64,000 bases of DNA from Bombyx mori (taxonomy: Eukaryota; Arthropoda; Insecta; Lepidoptera; Bombycidae), in the NCBI RefSeq assembly GCF_030269925.1, contig NC_085116.1, positions 7,440,001 through 7,504,000 on the forward strand, in the 5' to 3' direction. The number at the start of each line of letters is the position of its first letter. Positions within the stretch are counted from its first letter, which is position 1. Made by a program: the position numbers and the translations under genes. The notes under the pieces were generated by a model, which saw only the letters and a list, made by a program, of their open reading frames with translations, had not been told where the DNA came from and searched no databases. This document shows positions 32,590 to 44,003 of the stretch, piece after piece.

Positions 32590-32695
32590 CAATAGTTCAA
32601 GAGTAGCTGTTTCGAGAATGTATCTACCACAAAGAAGATCTAGCGAAAAACACAGTGGGCTAAAACTATGGGCCAAGCATGACGCCAAATTGTTT
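32590..32695 (-). repeat. Decayed Jockey 3' UTR
   Basis: AAGAGTAGCTGTTTCGAGAATG, then ATCTACCAC, AAGAAGATCTAGCG and CACAGTGGGCT, match the antisense landmarks of 29690-29760. Confidence 0.45.
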
Positions 32696-32710
32696 TAACA
32701 ATACGATGCC

Positions 32711-32951
32711 TTTTTTTTTCTTTGTTGGGTGGACGAGCTCACGGCCCACCTGGTGTTAAGTGGTTATTGGAGCCCATAGATATCTACAACGTAAATGCAC
32801 CACCCACCCTGAAATATAAGTTCTAAGGTCTCAGTATAGTTAAAACGGCTGCCCCACCCTTCAAGCCGAAACGCATTACTGCTTCACGGCAAAAATAGGC
32901 AGGGTAGTGATACCCACCGGCGCGGACTCACAAGAGATCCTACCACCAGTA
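32711..32951 (-). repeat. Bm1 SINE, 5'-truncated
   Basis: Poly(T) to CCTACCACCAGTA, the common truncation point. Confidence 0.85.
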
Positions 32952-33439
32952 AAAAATTTGACGACTTCTAGTATTAGAACTAGCAGCAACGCCAAAATCA
33001 CCTGGATTGTCTCCCATCTATGGTTCACAAATGATAGTACTGAGCCATCAGCATTCAGCAGCATTGAGCCATCAGCATGTAGATAACCATTGACCACAGT
33101 TTTTCACTTCGTCTTTTGTTTGAAATATATTGCTCATGTTTTAATTAAAACGACGAGATCTTTAACGTAAGTACAAACCAGTTTTTTGTTTTTATTTTTA
33201 TTAGATATTGCACTTCGTATTTAATTCATTCTCGTTACCGGAACTTATAGGTATCACAGTGTAAGTGCTGACACTGCCATTTTTAGTTACTTTTTACAAG
33301 AGGTACCTAGTTGATGTCTAGTTTTCAGATAGGAGAAGCGTTAATGCGTTGCCGACGAAGCAGTTAAGGTAGTGTAGTAAGATACCTACAAGAGCGGACT
33401 CATGTTAAGCTGTAACTGGCGTATAGAGTTTTTAATTAT

Positions 33440-33705
33440 GTTGACCGTATATATAAGTCCGTATGGGACTTATAATGCTCCCTGGATTATAAGTCCCATA
33501 CGGGTGCCTATCTCTGTTATAAAGCACTCATGCGTTCCGGTTTGAAGGGTGAGACAGGTGTTACATAATACAATTGAGACGTCGACCTCATGTCTTAAGG
33601 CGAAGCTAATTTCGGTATTCTCATTGTAATTTATATGTGCTACAATAACAACATATCAAACGGCCATGAACTCGTTTACCGGCCTAAAGCAAGAAAAACA
33701 AAAAA
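33440..33705 (+). repeat. Highly diverged Bm1 with an internal foldback
   Basis: TGCGTTCCGGTTTGAAGGGTG and GAACTCGTTTACCGGCCTAAAG keep Bm1 landmarks. Its 5' part carries a perfect 18-bp inverted repeat. Confidence 0.55.
33459..33503. repeat. Perfect 18-bp inverted repeat, 9-base loop
   Basis: CCGTATGGGACTTATAAT (33459-33476), loop GCTCCCTGG, then the exact reverse complement (33486-33503). Confidence 0.85.
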
Positions 33706-35555
33706 ATTAACTACACCTTGTCTACTCGTACATTGACATTCATTGATTGAGCATAATGAAAGAAATTAAGTAGTTTTTTTTTCAATTATGTGAATGATAA
33801 TATTTATGAAACGGGTACAAATTTAACAATTCTCAATTTGTTAAAAGAACCGATTTGAACTATTCGTCTAAAGAATAAATAATTAAAAAACTCCGCGATA
33901 CTTTCAACAGGACGTTTTTCAAATTACTAGTAGAGTAATGCCATCTATTGAGATTTTATAAAACTTAAAGCGCCACCTTTGTTTCTGGTTCACACCTAAA
34001 ATTGTTTCAACAGAACAAAAAAGTACTCGGATTTATTTATTATCTTGAGGAGGCGCTACTGTACCACTTTAAGTTCTTTTTTTGAATTTATTAAATATAT
34101 AATTTCAATGATTCGCCTCATTTTTGTAATAATGTCTGTATATTCTAAATAATAATAATGTAAATTAAACTGCCCGCATTATTGTATTTTACTTGTTTAA
34201 TCAACATAATATTTATTTAAAACATCAAACAAATCCGACTTTTTTACAGGTGAAATATATAAAAAGATAAACAGACAGTAGATAAATTGACTACAGGTTT
34301 TTGGTACTATCTTTATATACAGAAATAAAGAAAACGATTAAGTACCAGTTTATCTTCTGTTTGTAAATATTGTTTTTTAATAATAGATATTGAACGAATG
34401 TTAGTAATGTCAATTCCAGGACCTTTGCAATTGTATTCGCTCATGCGGCCTGTACAGAAATGAACTCTGTCCAAATCAATCCAATCGCGTTTCGGAAAGT
34501 CAGACTCAAACTCAAAACTTCGGAAAATCAGTTTTTATTTCTCCTAAAAATGAACAAGTTACCATAAATCCGTTATTTACTCTTTGAATAGTTATAGTAT
34601 TTATTCTAGGGTAAAATAATTAACGTCGGTCTTCCTTTTCTCCCTCTTTGGAGACGCGGGAGTCCGACATAGTCCGGTCTGTTAGCCCCCTCGATCGGGT
34701 ATCCATAAATGGATTCTTCAGGGTTAAAAAAAGGGTATAAAATACTAATTCAATTCACGATATATTTTGAGGGACATCGAATCTTAAAATAATAGTCTGT
34801 GCGGCTATCCATCAGCAAATACTAATACGCCTAGTTGTATTATCCTCCTTATGGTGCCTCCTTCCTGCTCTTACTAGTATACTCCTCACAACAGAGATTC
34901 TTCCTTATTTCCGATCTCGTTTATCTACTTAATTTCAAGCTGAAACTTTTCCAGTTACAGTTCACGTTGCGAACGTTCATTTTACGACAGTTTTAATGGC
35001 TAGATCACGTGTTTATCGCGTTTATATTGCTTTGTTTAATTACAAATTCAACTGATTGGGATTCAACCTAACGAATTGAGACCAATTGTACTGTTGATGT
35101 ATAAATTAAAAGTTTTTATTTTAGTCGTTCACTTTATTGTAAATTAGAGCAGAAAGCGTGTAATAGTTACGCATTTAGGAGAAATAGACATTTTAAAAAT
35201 TGTTTCTTATATTCGTGGAAATTTGATACCTTAACTTGTAGATTAGTTGATCTCAAAAAAAGGAACAACGCGATGTAAAACAAGCATTATACTACGAAAT
35301 CTTAAATTTGTAATTTTAAAGTATTATAGTATCATAATAATATAATTCCTTTGGTTGCCGGGAATCATGGACATAATGAAATCTAATTTTTTGGCATAAT
35401 CTTGCTTTTTCAATTGTAATTTTATTATTTCCAACATTTCGAATACATTACAACTTTTGTGGTCACGGACGACTAAAGTGCTATTTGTCGATATTTGAAT
35501 ATTAACTACTGTCTTTTTTCTATAAAAAAAACACGAAATCGTAAATGTAGTTTAA
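33706..35555. other. AT-rich, no gene seen apart from the R1 tail
   Basis: Only the LINE tail at 34618-34735 was recognised. Confidence 0.4.
34618..34735 (+). repeat. R1-clade LINE 3' UTR fragment
   Basis: GGAGTCCGACATAGTCCGG, then CGATCGGGTATCCATAAATG, then GATTCTTCAGGGTTAAAAAA, match the last 100 bases of the element at 13589-14607. Only the tail is present. Confidence 0.65.
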
Positions 35556-35559
35556 TCAC

Positions 35560-36110
35560 GTACCCACACGGAGCCGGCCCCGGTATTACCGGTATAACCG
35601 GGGCGCAGCTCGGCCGCAGCGACCTGCTGCGGCAACCTCATCCCAGGTGGTGCAGTCGTCCAGACTCTCAATTCGGCCATTTTAACCTTCCAATGCACCC
35701 GCACCTCCTCCTCAGGTAGGACCATATCTAGTTTCGCCAGCAGACGCTCCGTGATGCCGAGACTATCGGCACCGGGACATTCTAACAACTTGGTCCCATT
35801 GGCCGTCTGCCTAAAGCGGAAGCCCTCTCCCGCCCCAATCTCGTCCAGATTAACTGCCGCGCGCACCCGAGCAATGACATCTCCGTATGTCATGCCCGTG
35901 GCCTTGGCAGACGGCAGCAGCGTTAGGACCACTGCCGCCGACATCGGCGCGCGCGGCTACTTCTTCGTTTTTTGTTTTTATTTTTCTTGGCGGCTACAGG
36001 CGCTCGACCCTGCTGGGGAGCAGCCAGTGGGGCCTTCTTGGGACCCCGCTGGGCCACCACATTCCACCCCTCGTCCACGTTAGACGGGGGCTCAGTAACA
36101 TGCACTTTTC
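35560..36110 (-). pseudogene. R1-type LINE ORF1 (gag-like) fragment
   Basis: The minus frames read EGWNVVAQRGPKKAP and the lysine-rich AAKKNKNKKRRSSRARRC. After a frameshift they continue TGMTYGDVIARVRAAVNLDE, RFRQTANGTKLLECPG and VRVHWKVKMAELRVW. This pattern (Y.D....R..V.L...G, G..L.E.PG) is the N-terminal gag-like region of R1-clade ORF1. The downstream zinc knuckles are missing. There is no poly(A) and no target duplication. Confidence 0.65.
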
Positions 36111-36474
36111 AGGTTTTAAAGTTAAAGTTGATTTAGATAGCACTACTTTCTGCCTAACACAATCTAATCGCCTCGAAGCTTTCTTAATGGTGAGGTGGAC
36201 TCTCAATAAACTAGAAATGTACGCTTCTAATCCTTTTAAATTGTGTTTAATTCAACAGTTCGTTCCCAAAGTATTTTTTTTAGGGAAAACAAACCCAATT
36301 CATTATCTTCCAGAACATAAATTAAAACGGGTACGATTATTTACGGTCTTCAGTCGGTTTATTTTCATACCAAAGATAACAGATAAGTCTCTTTTGAAAA
36401 AAACGGTACATTTAACTTTCTTTTTATGCGTGTGGATATGCCAATTTGCTGCCATACAATGCTTGCCTTTGTAA
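36106..36474 (+). other. Open frame of 123 codons beyond the ORF1 fragment
   Basis: This is the 3' part of a long + frame (35887-36474) whose first part is only the antisense shadow of the ORF1 relic. The remainder is open through AT-rich DNA after CACTTTTCAG, an acceptor-like site. No domain is seen. It ends in a hydrophobic stretch (HLTFFLCVWICQFAAIQC). Probably chance. Confidence 0.15.
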
Positions 36475-36743
36475 CAAATAAACAACAATTTTATGTAAAC
36501 ATTCTCAAAAAAACATATTTCACGCAGACTTATCATGTCAGGATGATTTATCTTGTTCTGTGAAACGAACAAAAATAGCAGGTGACATTTTATTGTCATC
36601 AATCACGATATACAGCACTGTCAATGGCAAGCAAATAATTGAATTTTAATTGAATATACATTATACATTATAATATAAGCATATACATTTACATTAAGAA
36701 TAAACATTATATATAAAATTTTGTTAACTTATACAAGGAGCTA

Positions 36744-36850
36744 TTTTTGTCCTTATTTATTGTTGTCCTTACAGGCAGACGAGCATATGGCCTAATGGTG
36801 TTACCGTTGCGTATGGTCAAGAGCAATCAGCAGAGGGGTACATTAAATCC
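36744..36850 (-). repeat. Jockey-type LINE tail, old copy
   Basis: TCCTTACAGGCAGACGAGCA, then TGGTGTTACCGTTGCG, matches the reverse of the tail at 17460-17510. Confidence 0.5.
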
Positions 36851-36854
36851 GCTA

Positions 36855-37545
36855 CCAAAATAATAACATTTAATTATTTAAAATATTAGTTTACGCAAAA
36901 CATCTTACTGGAATTAACCTAAGCCATACGCTGTTTGTAAAAGTTCATTTGAAATTAAAACTTTCATTAAGTGTTGGAATCTCAGTATTCTCTGACACAA
37001 TGAGGTTTGTCATTTAGGTCACCGACCTAAGCCAAAGAATGTGCAAGTTGAAGTGGCAATATAAATGTTTGTCTCCTTTTTATCTTGTCTCTTTTATCCG
37101 ATTAACTTGAAACCTTGTGCGATTGCTATTGACACTTCATGAAGAGTCTGTTGTCATAAAACAATAAATTTGGTAGAGGTGGCAACAATGAATAAAATAA
37201 AATTACCCTAAACCGCAAACTAGTCCAACCTGTGGCTGGCTTGGAGGTAATGGCAGGCATAGACATAATCCTGATACATACACGGACTCCCGGGTAGGTG
37301 GAGCAATCATTTTCCAAGGGAAGCCGGCAAGAAATGGATGAGGAAACCAAAGACTGGGCTCAGTCACAAAAATTGGAGAGGCTAAATATCCAGTCTCCAC
37401 AGCTCTGTCAGTTATAGTGGCTGTTTTTTCTAAACCACTAGAGCTACCCAATCAAAACGCAATCAAATTTGAAATACGATGTCAAATTTTGGAATATTTC
37501 CATTTCTAGAACAATGATACGTAATTAAAATCCTTCATATGTACA
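36855..37545. other. No gene called; GC-richer block at 37200-37450
   Basis: The + translation includes DTYTDSRVGGAIIFQGKP, faintly like the YTDGS start of a LINE RNase H domain, but it is too short to call. 38000-38777 and 39110-39514 are AT-rich and empty. Confidence 0.3.
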
Positions 37546-37547
37546 TA

Positions 37548-37997
37548 ATATGGTTGGGGAAAAAGGTTCTTCGCATTTTTTAAGAAAATTCACAACATTT
37601 TTTTATATCGTTTATTTACGCATATTAATTGTAATACTTTTAACATAGTGAAGCGATTTGCGTGCAAAACGAAAATTTCAAAATTTTGAGTTAGAGTAGT
37701 GTTCATTGGAGGCATCGAAATATCGCAAATTTTTTTCGCGGCTTGCGTTGTATTTTTACCTTTTTTGTAGGTTAAATTTTAGAATGTATCGAATTTCTTC
37801 ATTAGATTCACTCATCTTGACAGTACGAAAAATAAATAAAAATCACACATTTTCCTAATTTGAATTAGGAATTATCTACTTTAAAATTTCAACTTTTAAT
37901 GATACCAAAACCAGCCAGATACAAATAGTATAGCCAAAGAGAATTTATTACAAGTTCATACATACTATAATGCGAAAAGACTTTTTCCCCAACCTAT
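37548..37997 (-). mobile_element. Internally deleted mariner element (MITE-like), 450 bp
   Basis: The ends are inverted: ATATGGTTGGGGAAAAAGG on the left and, on the minus strand, ATAGGTTGGGGAAAAAGTC on the right, with TCTTCGCATT / CTTTTCGCATT following. TA flanks both ends. At 37815 on minus a transposase start reads MSESNEEIRYILKFNLQKR-stop, then in another frame TQAAKKICDIS, the N-terminal helix-turn-helix region of a mariner (DD34D) transposase. The catalytic part is deleted. Removing the element restores a 12-bp palindromic site GTACATATGTAC. Confidence 0.8.
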
Positions 37998-38777
37998 TAT
38001 GTACGTCATATATCTAGTTTGCCAAACAATGCTACCGGCGTGTTAATAACTTAATGTGTTCAGCTCCATTAGGCCGTCCATTTATGCTTTTAATTTCCTT
38101 TTCGTAAACAAACATGCCAACTATGAATTGGTGTTACTCAAAAATAACAAAACATTCGGTGGGCAATTTCCCTGAGTGCTGCGGTAAATCAGCGTTGGTA
38201 CAATTTTTAATAGCGTGATCAAACTCATAGCTTTTACGATTACGTTATGGAGCTGTTTAAATAATCAAGATTTTTGCAAAACCTGCCTATTTTTCAATTT
38301 GATAATACAATAATTTTAATAGGCAGATTTATCTTTTATTATTAATGAACTAAATAAGTACAATAAAACATAGGTTAAATAATGTTTACTTGCGCATCGG
38401 GTAGTCGAACGAAGGGTGACTGTGAGAACTGTGTTTACCCGTATAAGTAACATACTTATCTTCTGCTTGAAAATATGTGAATTTCTTTTTAATTATTTTA
38501 TCAAAAGGTTTTTTCATTCAACCAATGAACTCTTCTTGAATAAACAAAAGTTTATAACATCTATTCGACTGCCACTGTTAAAGATCAGGTCAATGATATG
38601 TTTGATAGTGACGTTTTACCTGGCTGTCTTATGGTTAAACCTTACCTTTTAATGAACAACTTACCTAGTTATCACTTTGGTGATGGTTGATGTTGATGTT
38701 TATTTCGCAAAACATCAGCAGAGCTTTCTTTTCCAATGGAGGGGACTATCAGTAATTACGAAATTTGTTAAATTCTG

Positions 38778-39105
38778 CAGGTTATTTTTTCATATCATCA
38801 TCAGCTTATAGCAGTCCACTGCTGGACATAGGCCTCTCCAATTGCTCGCCACTGCTCACGATCCTCGGCTTCTCTCATCCAGTTCCCGCCAGCTAACCTG
38901 CACAGATCATCACTCCACCGAGCCTGAGGCCGTCCTGCACTGCGTTTTAAAATTTGTGGTCTCCACTCAAGAACGCGTTTACCCCAACGGCTATCGGTTG
39001 TCCGGCTAAAATGGCCAGCCCATTGCCACTTCAGATTACTAATTCGCTGTGCTATGTCTATAACTTAGGTTCTCTGTCGGATCACCTCGTTCCGGATTCG
39101 ATCTT
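38778..39105 (-). pseudogene. RTE-type LINE ORF2 C-terminus
   Basis: On + it reads AGCAGTCCACTGCTGGACATAG. The minus translation gives HFSRTTDNRWGKRVLEWRP, then GRPQARWSDDLCRLAGGNWM and REAEDREQWRAIGEA, the standard tail of a very common lepidopteran RTE family. It is truncated at both ends. Confidence 0.75.
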
Positions 39106-39514
39106 TCATAATAAGAAACTTTTTTCATAATAAGATCGTTCGATTCTTTCGTTCGAGAAAATATCCAAGGTTTTAAGATTTTGTACAGCTTAAGACTCAT
39201 ACTCAGTAAAGGTGTTCACGAAATGAGGGAAAAAATTCATGTGTGAATATTGTATCTGACATGAAAAAGACAGACGCCGCAAATTGAGATCTTCCTTATT
39301 TTTGATTTGCTATCAAAAACCTTACAAGAATTTTAACAATATTTTTAAATGTACAGTTGAAGATTTCGATTGTCAATTATAATAAAATTAATCTATTTCT
39401 TAGTTATAGTTTTTAACAAGATAGTTAAGTTTTCTTAACATTTAACTTTACAAATGCTATTCGATTAGGTATAAGAAGACTGCTAATAAAAGGTTTTTAC
39501 GTTTTAGCAGTGCT

Positions 39515-40890
39515 TTCGTCTTCCGTGCTCACTTTCAGAACCTGGTCCCTCGTTTGTTGGGGGTGGCCGGCGCGTTAAGCCGGCTTCTGCCCAACATCGG
39601 GGGGCCTGACCAGGTGACGCGCCGTCTCTATACAGGAGTGGTGCGATCAATGGCCCTATACGGGGCCCCCGTGTGGGGCCAGTCCCTGGCCGTGGGGGTG
39701 GTGAAGCTGCTGCAACAACCGCAACGCACCATCGCGGTCAGGGTCATTCGTGGTTATCGCACCATCTCCTTCGAGGCGGCGTGTGTACTGGCTGGGACGC
39801 CGCCTTGGGTTCTGGAAGCGGAGGCGCTCGCCGCTGACTATCAGTGGCGGGCTGACCTTCGTGCCCGGGGCGTGGCGCGTCCCAGCCCTAGTGTGGTCAG
39901 AGCGCGGAGGGCTCAATCTCGGCGGTCCGTGCTGGAATCATGGACCAGGCGGCTGGCCGATCCTTCGGCTGGTCGTAGGACCGTCGAGGCGATTCGCCCA
40001 GTCCTTGTGGATTGGGTGAATCGTGACAGAGGACGCCTCACTTTCCGGCTCACGCAGGTCCTCACTGGGCATGGTTGCTTCGGTGAGTTCCTGCACCGGA
40101 TCAGAGCCGAGCCGACGGCAGAGTGCCACCATTGTGATTGCGACTTGGACACGGCAGAGCATACGCTCGTCGCCTGCCCCGCATGGGAGGGGTGGCGCCG
40201 TGTCCTCGTCGCAAAAATAGGAAACGACTTGTCGTTGCCGAGTGTTGTGGCATCGATGCTCGGCGACGACGAGTCGTGGAAGGCGATGCTCGACTTCTGC
40301 GAGTGCACCATCTCGCAGAAGGAGGCGGCGGGGCGCGTTAGAGACGCGCAAGCCCGCCGCCGTCGAGCGGGGGCCAGGGAGGCGGATTTCGCCCAAGCCC
40401 TGGCCCTCTAAGTGTTTCGGGTCCCCCTCATATGTCGGTCTGGGGACCGGCGAGGGGGACCTAAGAAGACGTCGTGTAAGCTGCTCTGCACGCGTTTTAC
40501 GCAAGAGCATCCGGGTGATGGAAGGCCGGCTATCCTCGACCCACGCTGGTTCTGACCCAGCGGGGTATTTCGTAGGATAAGCTATTCAAACCGGCGCCAT
40601 CTAGGCGGGCTTCGGACAGCCTGCCGACCGAGAGAGCTGGTGGTCGTGGCGCCGACGACCGCCAGTCCGGCGTCCCGAGGGGGAGGGTGATGGGAGAGAT
40701 GTGCTCCGCACTAAACACTTCACTTTCCCCCCTTTGCCTTTTCATGAGTTCTGTCTCATGTGAGGTTTGGACGTTGGTTGCTGAGCGACAGGAGGTTTTA
40801 GTCGGTTCGACTCCGACATGCTCCGCCCGCCGTCCCCAGCGGAGAGCGGAAATCCGGCGATTTCCTCCTGACCAAAAAAAAGAAAAAAAA
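39515..40890 (+). pseudogene. 5'-truncated R1-clade LINE: ORF2 C-terminus (285 codons) and 3' UTR
   Basis: The frame from about 39521 (RAHFQNLVPRLLGVAG) continues through MALYGAPVWGQSL, LAGTPPWVLEAEALAADYQW and LTGHGCFGEFLHRI. It has a C-x2-C-x8-H-x4-C knuckle at residues 191-208 counted from 39554, and ends AREADFAQALAL-stop at 40411. It is an R1-type reverse-transcriptase C-terminus, intact for 285 codons, so fairly recent. The 480-bp GC-rich 3' UTR ends GAAATCCGGCGATTTCCTCC (TGACC) plus an A-rich tail and shares that ending with the copy at 30901. The polymerase catalytic core is missing. Overlapping frames on the other strand are shadows. The 5' boundary is uncertain and no duplication was found. 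Confidence 0.8.
40801..40817 (+). other. tRNA T-arm-like hairpin in the R1-clade 3' UTR
   Basis: GTCGG TTCGACT CCGAC: a 5-bp stem with a 7-base loop fitting the T-loop/B-box consensus TTCRANY. No convincing acceptor or anticodon arm surrounds it. Confidence 0.5.
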
Positions 40891-43060
40891 GTCGAAACTT
40901 TGAACAGTTGCTATTGGCACTTTTAGGTTCTTGTCTCCTACTAAGTCGACCGAATTCGATTTTTTTTAAGAGAAGAGGTTGTAGGAAATGTTTTTGCTAC
41001 ACTAACTTTGCTGATAATACGACTGGTCAGGTAATCCCGTCGCTTGAAAAACAGAATGGGAATCTTAAATGCTGATGCTGATAAAAATGTACAGTACCAC
41101 TCACAACTACTTGAATAAGCTATTACACAATTTAGAGATCACAATTTACAATGCCAAGACAAAGTATACCGTTAAAGCATCTGATACGAGGGCTCGTTTT
41201 CAAGTCAATTAGCCAGAAAATCCATTACCTCCAGACAACCAGGAAGAATTGCCCTATTAATCATATTTGATACAAATGACAAAAACAATCTGCTTTTGAC
41301 GTTACGTGTATATCTCCATAATACGTTTAAGCACAAAATCATTAGGGTTGAGGCTTTGAGAACGTATGTTCCGAGAAGGTAAGAGAAGGGTACCTAATGT
41401 TCATAATATGATTAGAAAAACACTTACTTTAAAGCTTTCATCTTGTTTTTAATTCGGTCCATAATTTTATTTTCGACCTTTCAAATATTTGATTTAAGAA
41501 CTTACTTTTTCACTTTACGCATAAAAACGCATTTGTCAAAATAAAATTTCTGTCTCACGATTTTCAGCAATAGCAACAATATTGTATACGAGTATAACAC
41601 CGTAATTACTTTCACGTATAGCCACGCCCAGAGTTCGTATTAGGGCGACGTGCTCTGCAATTACAATTAATTGAGAAATAAAAGCTTCTAAAATTTAGCA
41701 TTTGCTAACGACTTCTAGGGCGAGCCTCATCAGTGTACGTTTTAATCCATTACTTGATGAGTAAACTGTTCATCAACCTAGTAATTTAAAGCATAAACCT
41801 ACCATATAAAAGGAAATGATTTATCACTCAACAACTTTTTAAGTGTCTTCTAGATTTATTTAATTAGATTAAATTTTGAACATTATGACTGTTTAGTAAA
41901 CAAGTCATAACAAAAACGCTCGAAATCTCCAGAAAGTGTATATGGTAGAAATTCGTTTGACAACTGCGAATGTTGATTTTCTGCTATTAACTTAACTTCT
42001 AAATCATAATTACTTTTCTTAATTCGATTTTACCTTAACAAAGCAAGTCAGCTATCGCATCCCAGAATAAAAAATTAAGTGTAATTTATATTATGGATAA
42101 CTAACTACTTAAAACGCACTGATTTGTTTCACAGTATACATTCGAGTTTGAGTGCTTATGTACTTTATATGAAACAATTTAATTCGTAAACAAATATAAT
42201 TTGTGAGCAGTTTGAAATGTTTTACCAACCTATGCTAAATACTGTGATGATCCATAGACAACGTTACGAAAATCTTTAAGGATTACTTTGAAGCAGCAAT
42301 TCGTATATTTTACATTGAGATGACGCACGATTTATTTTAATTTATAATTTATGATATAGCTCTGTGCACAGGGCAGAAATTTAAAGCAGAATTTAGAACT
42401 ACTTCGTATCTAGTAACCGCGATATATTTATTTACGATAGCGGAACGTAAAATAAGCTATCGAAATCAATGTTATCGTCTTACAGCGACTGTTACGTATA
42501 AACGTAAACTCTAGACTAAATTGAAAGTTCCTAACATTAAATTTAACTGCTAACACAACCTTTCCCGGTTACGAATGAATGTTCTTGCGGAATAGTGTCA
42601 TGAAACGTGTGACGCAATATTCATTTACATATAAACGACATAATTTTCAGTGAAGTGTGTGCTTCTGTCAGATTTAGAAATGTAGTCCTAAAAATACTAC
42701 TATGTATTTTGTATAAAGATTATTTACTGCTACTGCGATACATACTAGCAAATGTGAATTATATTTTTATTCGTGTGAAACTGTTATACGTTATGAAAAT
42801 TGTCTACGGCATAGAAGCTATGTACCTAATGGAAATAATTACTGATGTTTTAATTTAATATACAATAAAGTTTGTAAAATAAATTAAAAAATATGTCTAT
42901 AAAATAAATATGTAAAAATTAGACTTAATAATAAAAAGTAACTTCAATATAAACGGCTCCTGATTTTTTATTACATAGATTTATAAACCAGTTGCAATGC
43001 ACATATAGCCTAAGAAGCATTGAGGTGAGGCAGCCGGCTGGTCATAAAATTCGTGCCATT
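40891..43060. other. AT-rich, no gene seen
   Basis: About 2.2 kb with no repeat family recognised. The frame 42655-42858 is a chance hydrophobic frame. Confidence 0.4.
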
Positions 43061-43173
43061 ATTTTTTTATTGCCTTTGTAGGCAGACGATGATACAGCCC
43101 ACCTGATGGAAAGTGGTTACCGTCGCTCATAGGCGTCAACAGTGCCAGAGGCAGAACCAAGCCGCTGCCTACC
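43061..43173 (-). repeat. Jockey-type LINE tail
   Basis: ATTGCCTTTGTAGGCAGACG ... AACCAAGCCGCTGCCTACC, the reverse of the family tail. Confidence 0.65.
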
Positions 43174-43240
43174 ATTACTACCAATCCTTATGCAGCATAA
43201 AACGAGGACATGCTGTGCCGACCCCGTTGTGCCCCGCTGT

Positions 43241-43382
43241 GCCGTTGTAACTATACTTGAGACCTTAGAACTTATATCTCAAGGTGGGTGGCGGCATTTA
43301 CGTTGTAGATGTCTATGGGCTCCAGTATCCACGTAACACTAGGTGGGCTGTGAGCTCGTCCACTCATCTAAGCAAAAAAAAA
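43241..43382 (+). repeat. Bm1 SINE, 3' part only
   Basis: GCCGTTGTAACTATACTTGA to AAGCAAAAAAAAA. It is truncated downstream of the usual point. Confidence 0.75.
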
Positions 43383-43504
43383 CCAACGCTTGCCTCATAC
43401 CTCCGCGCAGCAAGTATACTGTTTCTAGACAACTGCGTGTGTTCTTAGGTAGTGGCGATATTATTTTACTCATATAATGTGCGATAAGCACAAGAAGACG
43501 AACA

Positions 43505-43722
43505 TCGATAAACGAGCTCACAGTCCAACTGGCTACAAAAATCTCAGAGACATCACAACGTAAATGTGACCTCAGGTCGAAGAATCAATTGACCTATTTC
43601 AATTGTATTGTATTACGGCTATCCGACCTTTCAAATCGGAACGCGTGTCTGCTTCGCGGCAGAAACGAGTAGAATAGTGGTATCTTCTCGTGCTTGTCTT
43701 GTCCTACTAACACAAAAAGCTG
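43505..43722 (-). repeat. Old Bm1-like copy
   Basis: GAGCTCACAGTCCAACTGGC, CATCACAACGTAAATG, CTTTCAAATCGGAACGCG and GCTTCGCGGCAGAAACGAG keep Bm1 order at low identity. Confidence 0.5.
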
Positions 43723-43789
43723 TCTGACCAAACGAACATATAATAGTATATTCTCGGAAGTTTATTTCCACCCCCTATTTTAGTATACA

Positions 43790-44003
43790 CTAGCGACCCG
43801 CCCTCGCTTCGCTTCGGAAACTGTAATTTATTATTGAATTCTCCACTATTTAATGGATGTTATTATACATATAAACCTTCCTCTTCAATCACTCTATCTA
43901 TTAAAAAAACCCGCATCAAAATCCGTTGCGTAGTTTTAAAGATTTAAGCATACATAGGGATATAGGGACAGAGAAAGCGACTTTGTTTTATACTATGTAG
44001 TGA
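43790..44003 (-). mobile_element. Non-autonomous Helitron-like element, 214 bp
   Basis: On the minus strand A|TCACTACATAGTATAAAAC ... CGAAGCGAGGGCGGGTCG CTAG|T. It is a close sister of 48136-48348, and no coding is present. Confidence 0.6.

Noticed and set aside
37200..37450. RNase H-like YTD..VGGA motif
   Set aside because: Too short, no second acidic motif, and frames broken.
39656..40510. Several long minus-strand frames (up to 190 codons)
   Set aside because: Antisense shadows of the GC-rich R1-clade ORF2; no domain, and the plus strand carries the zinc knuckle.
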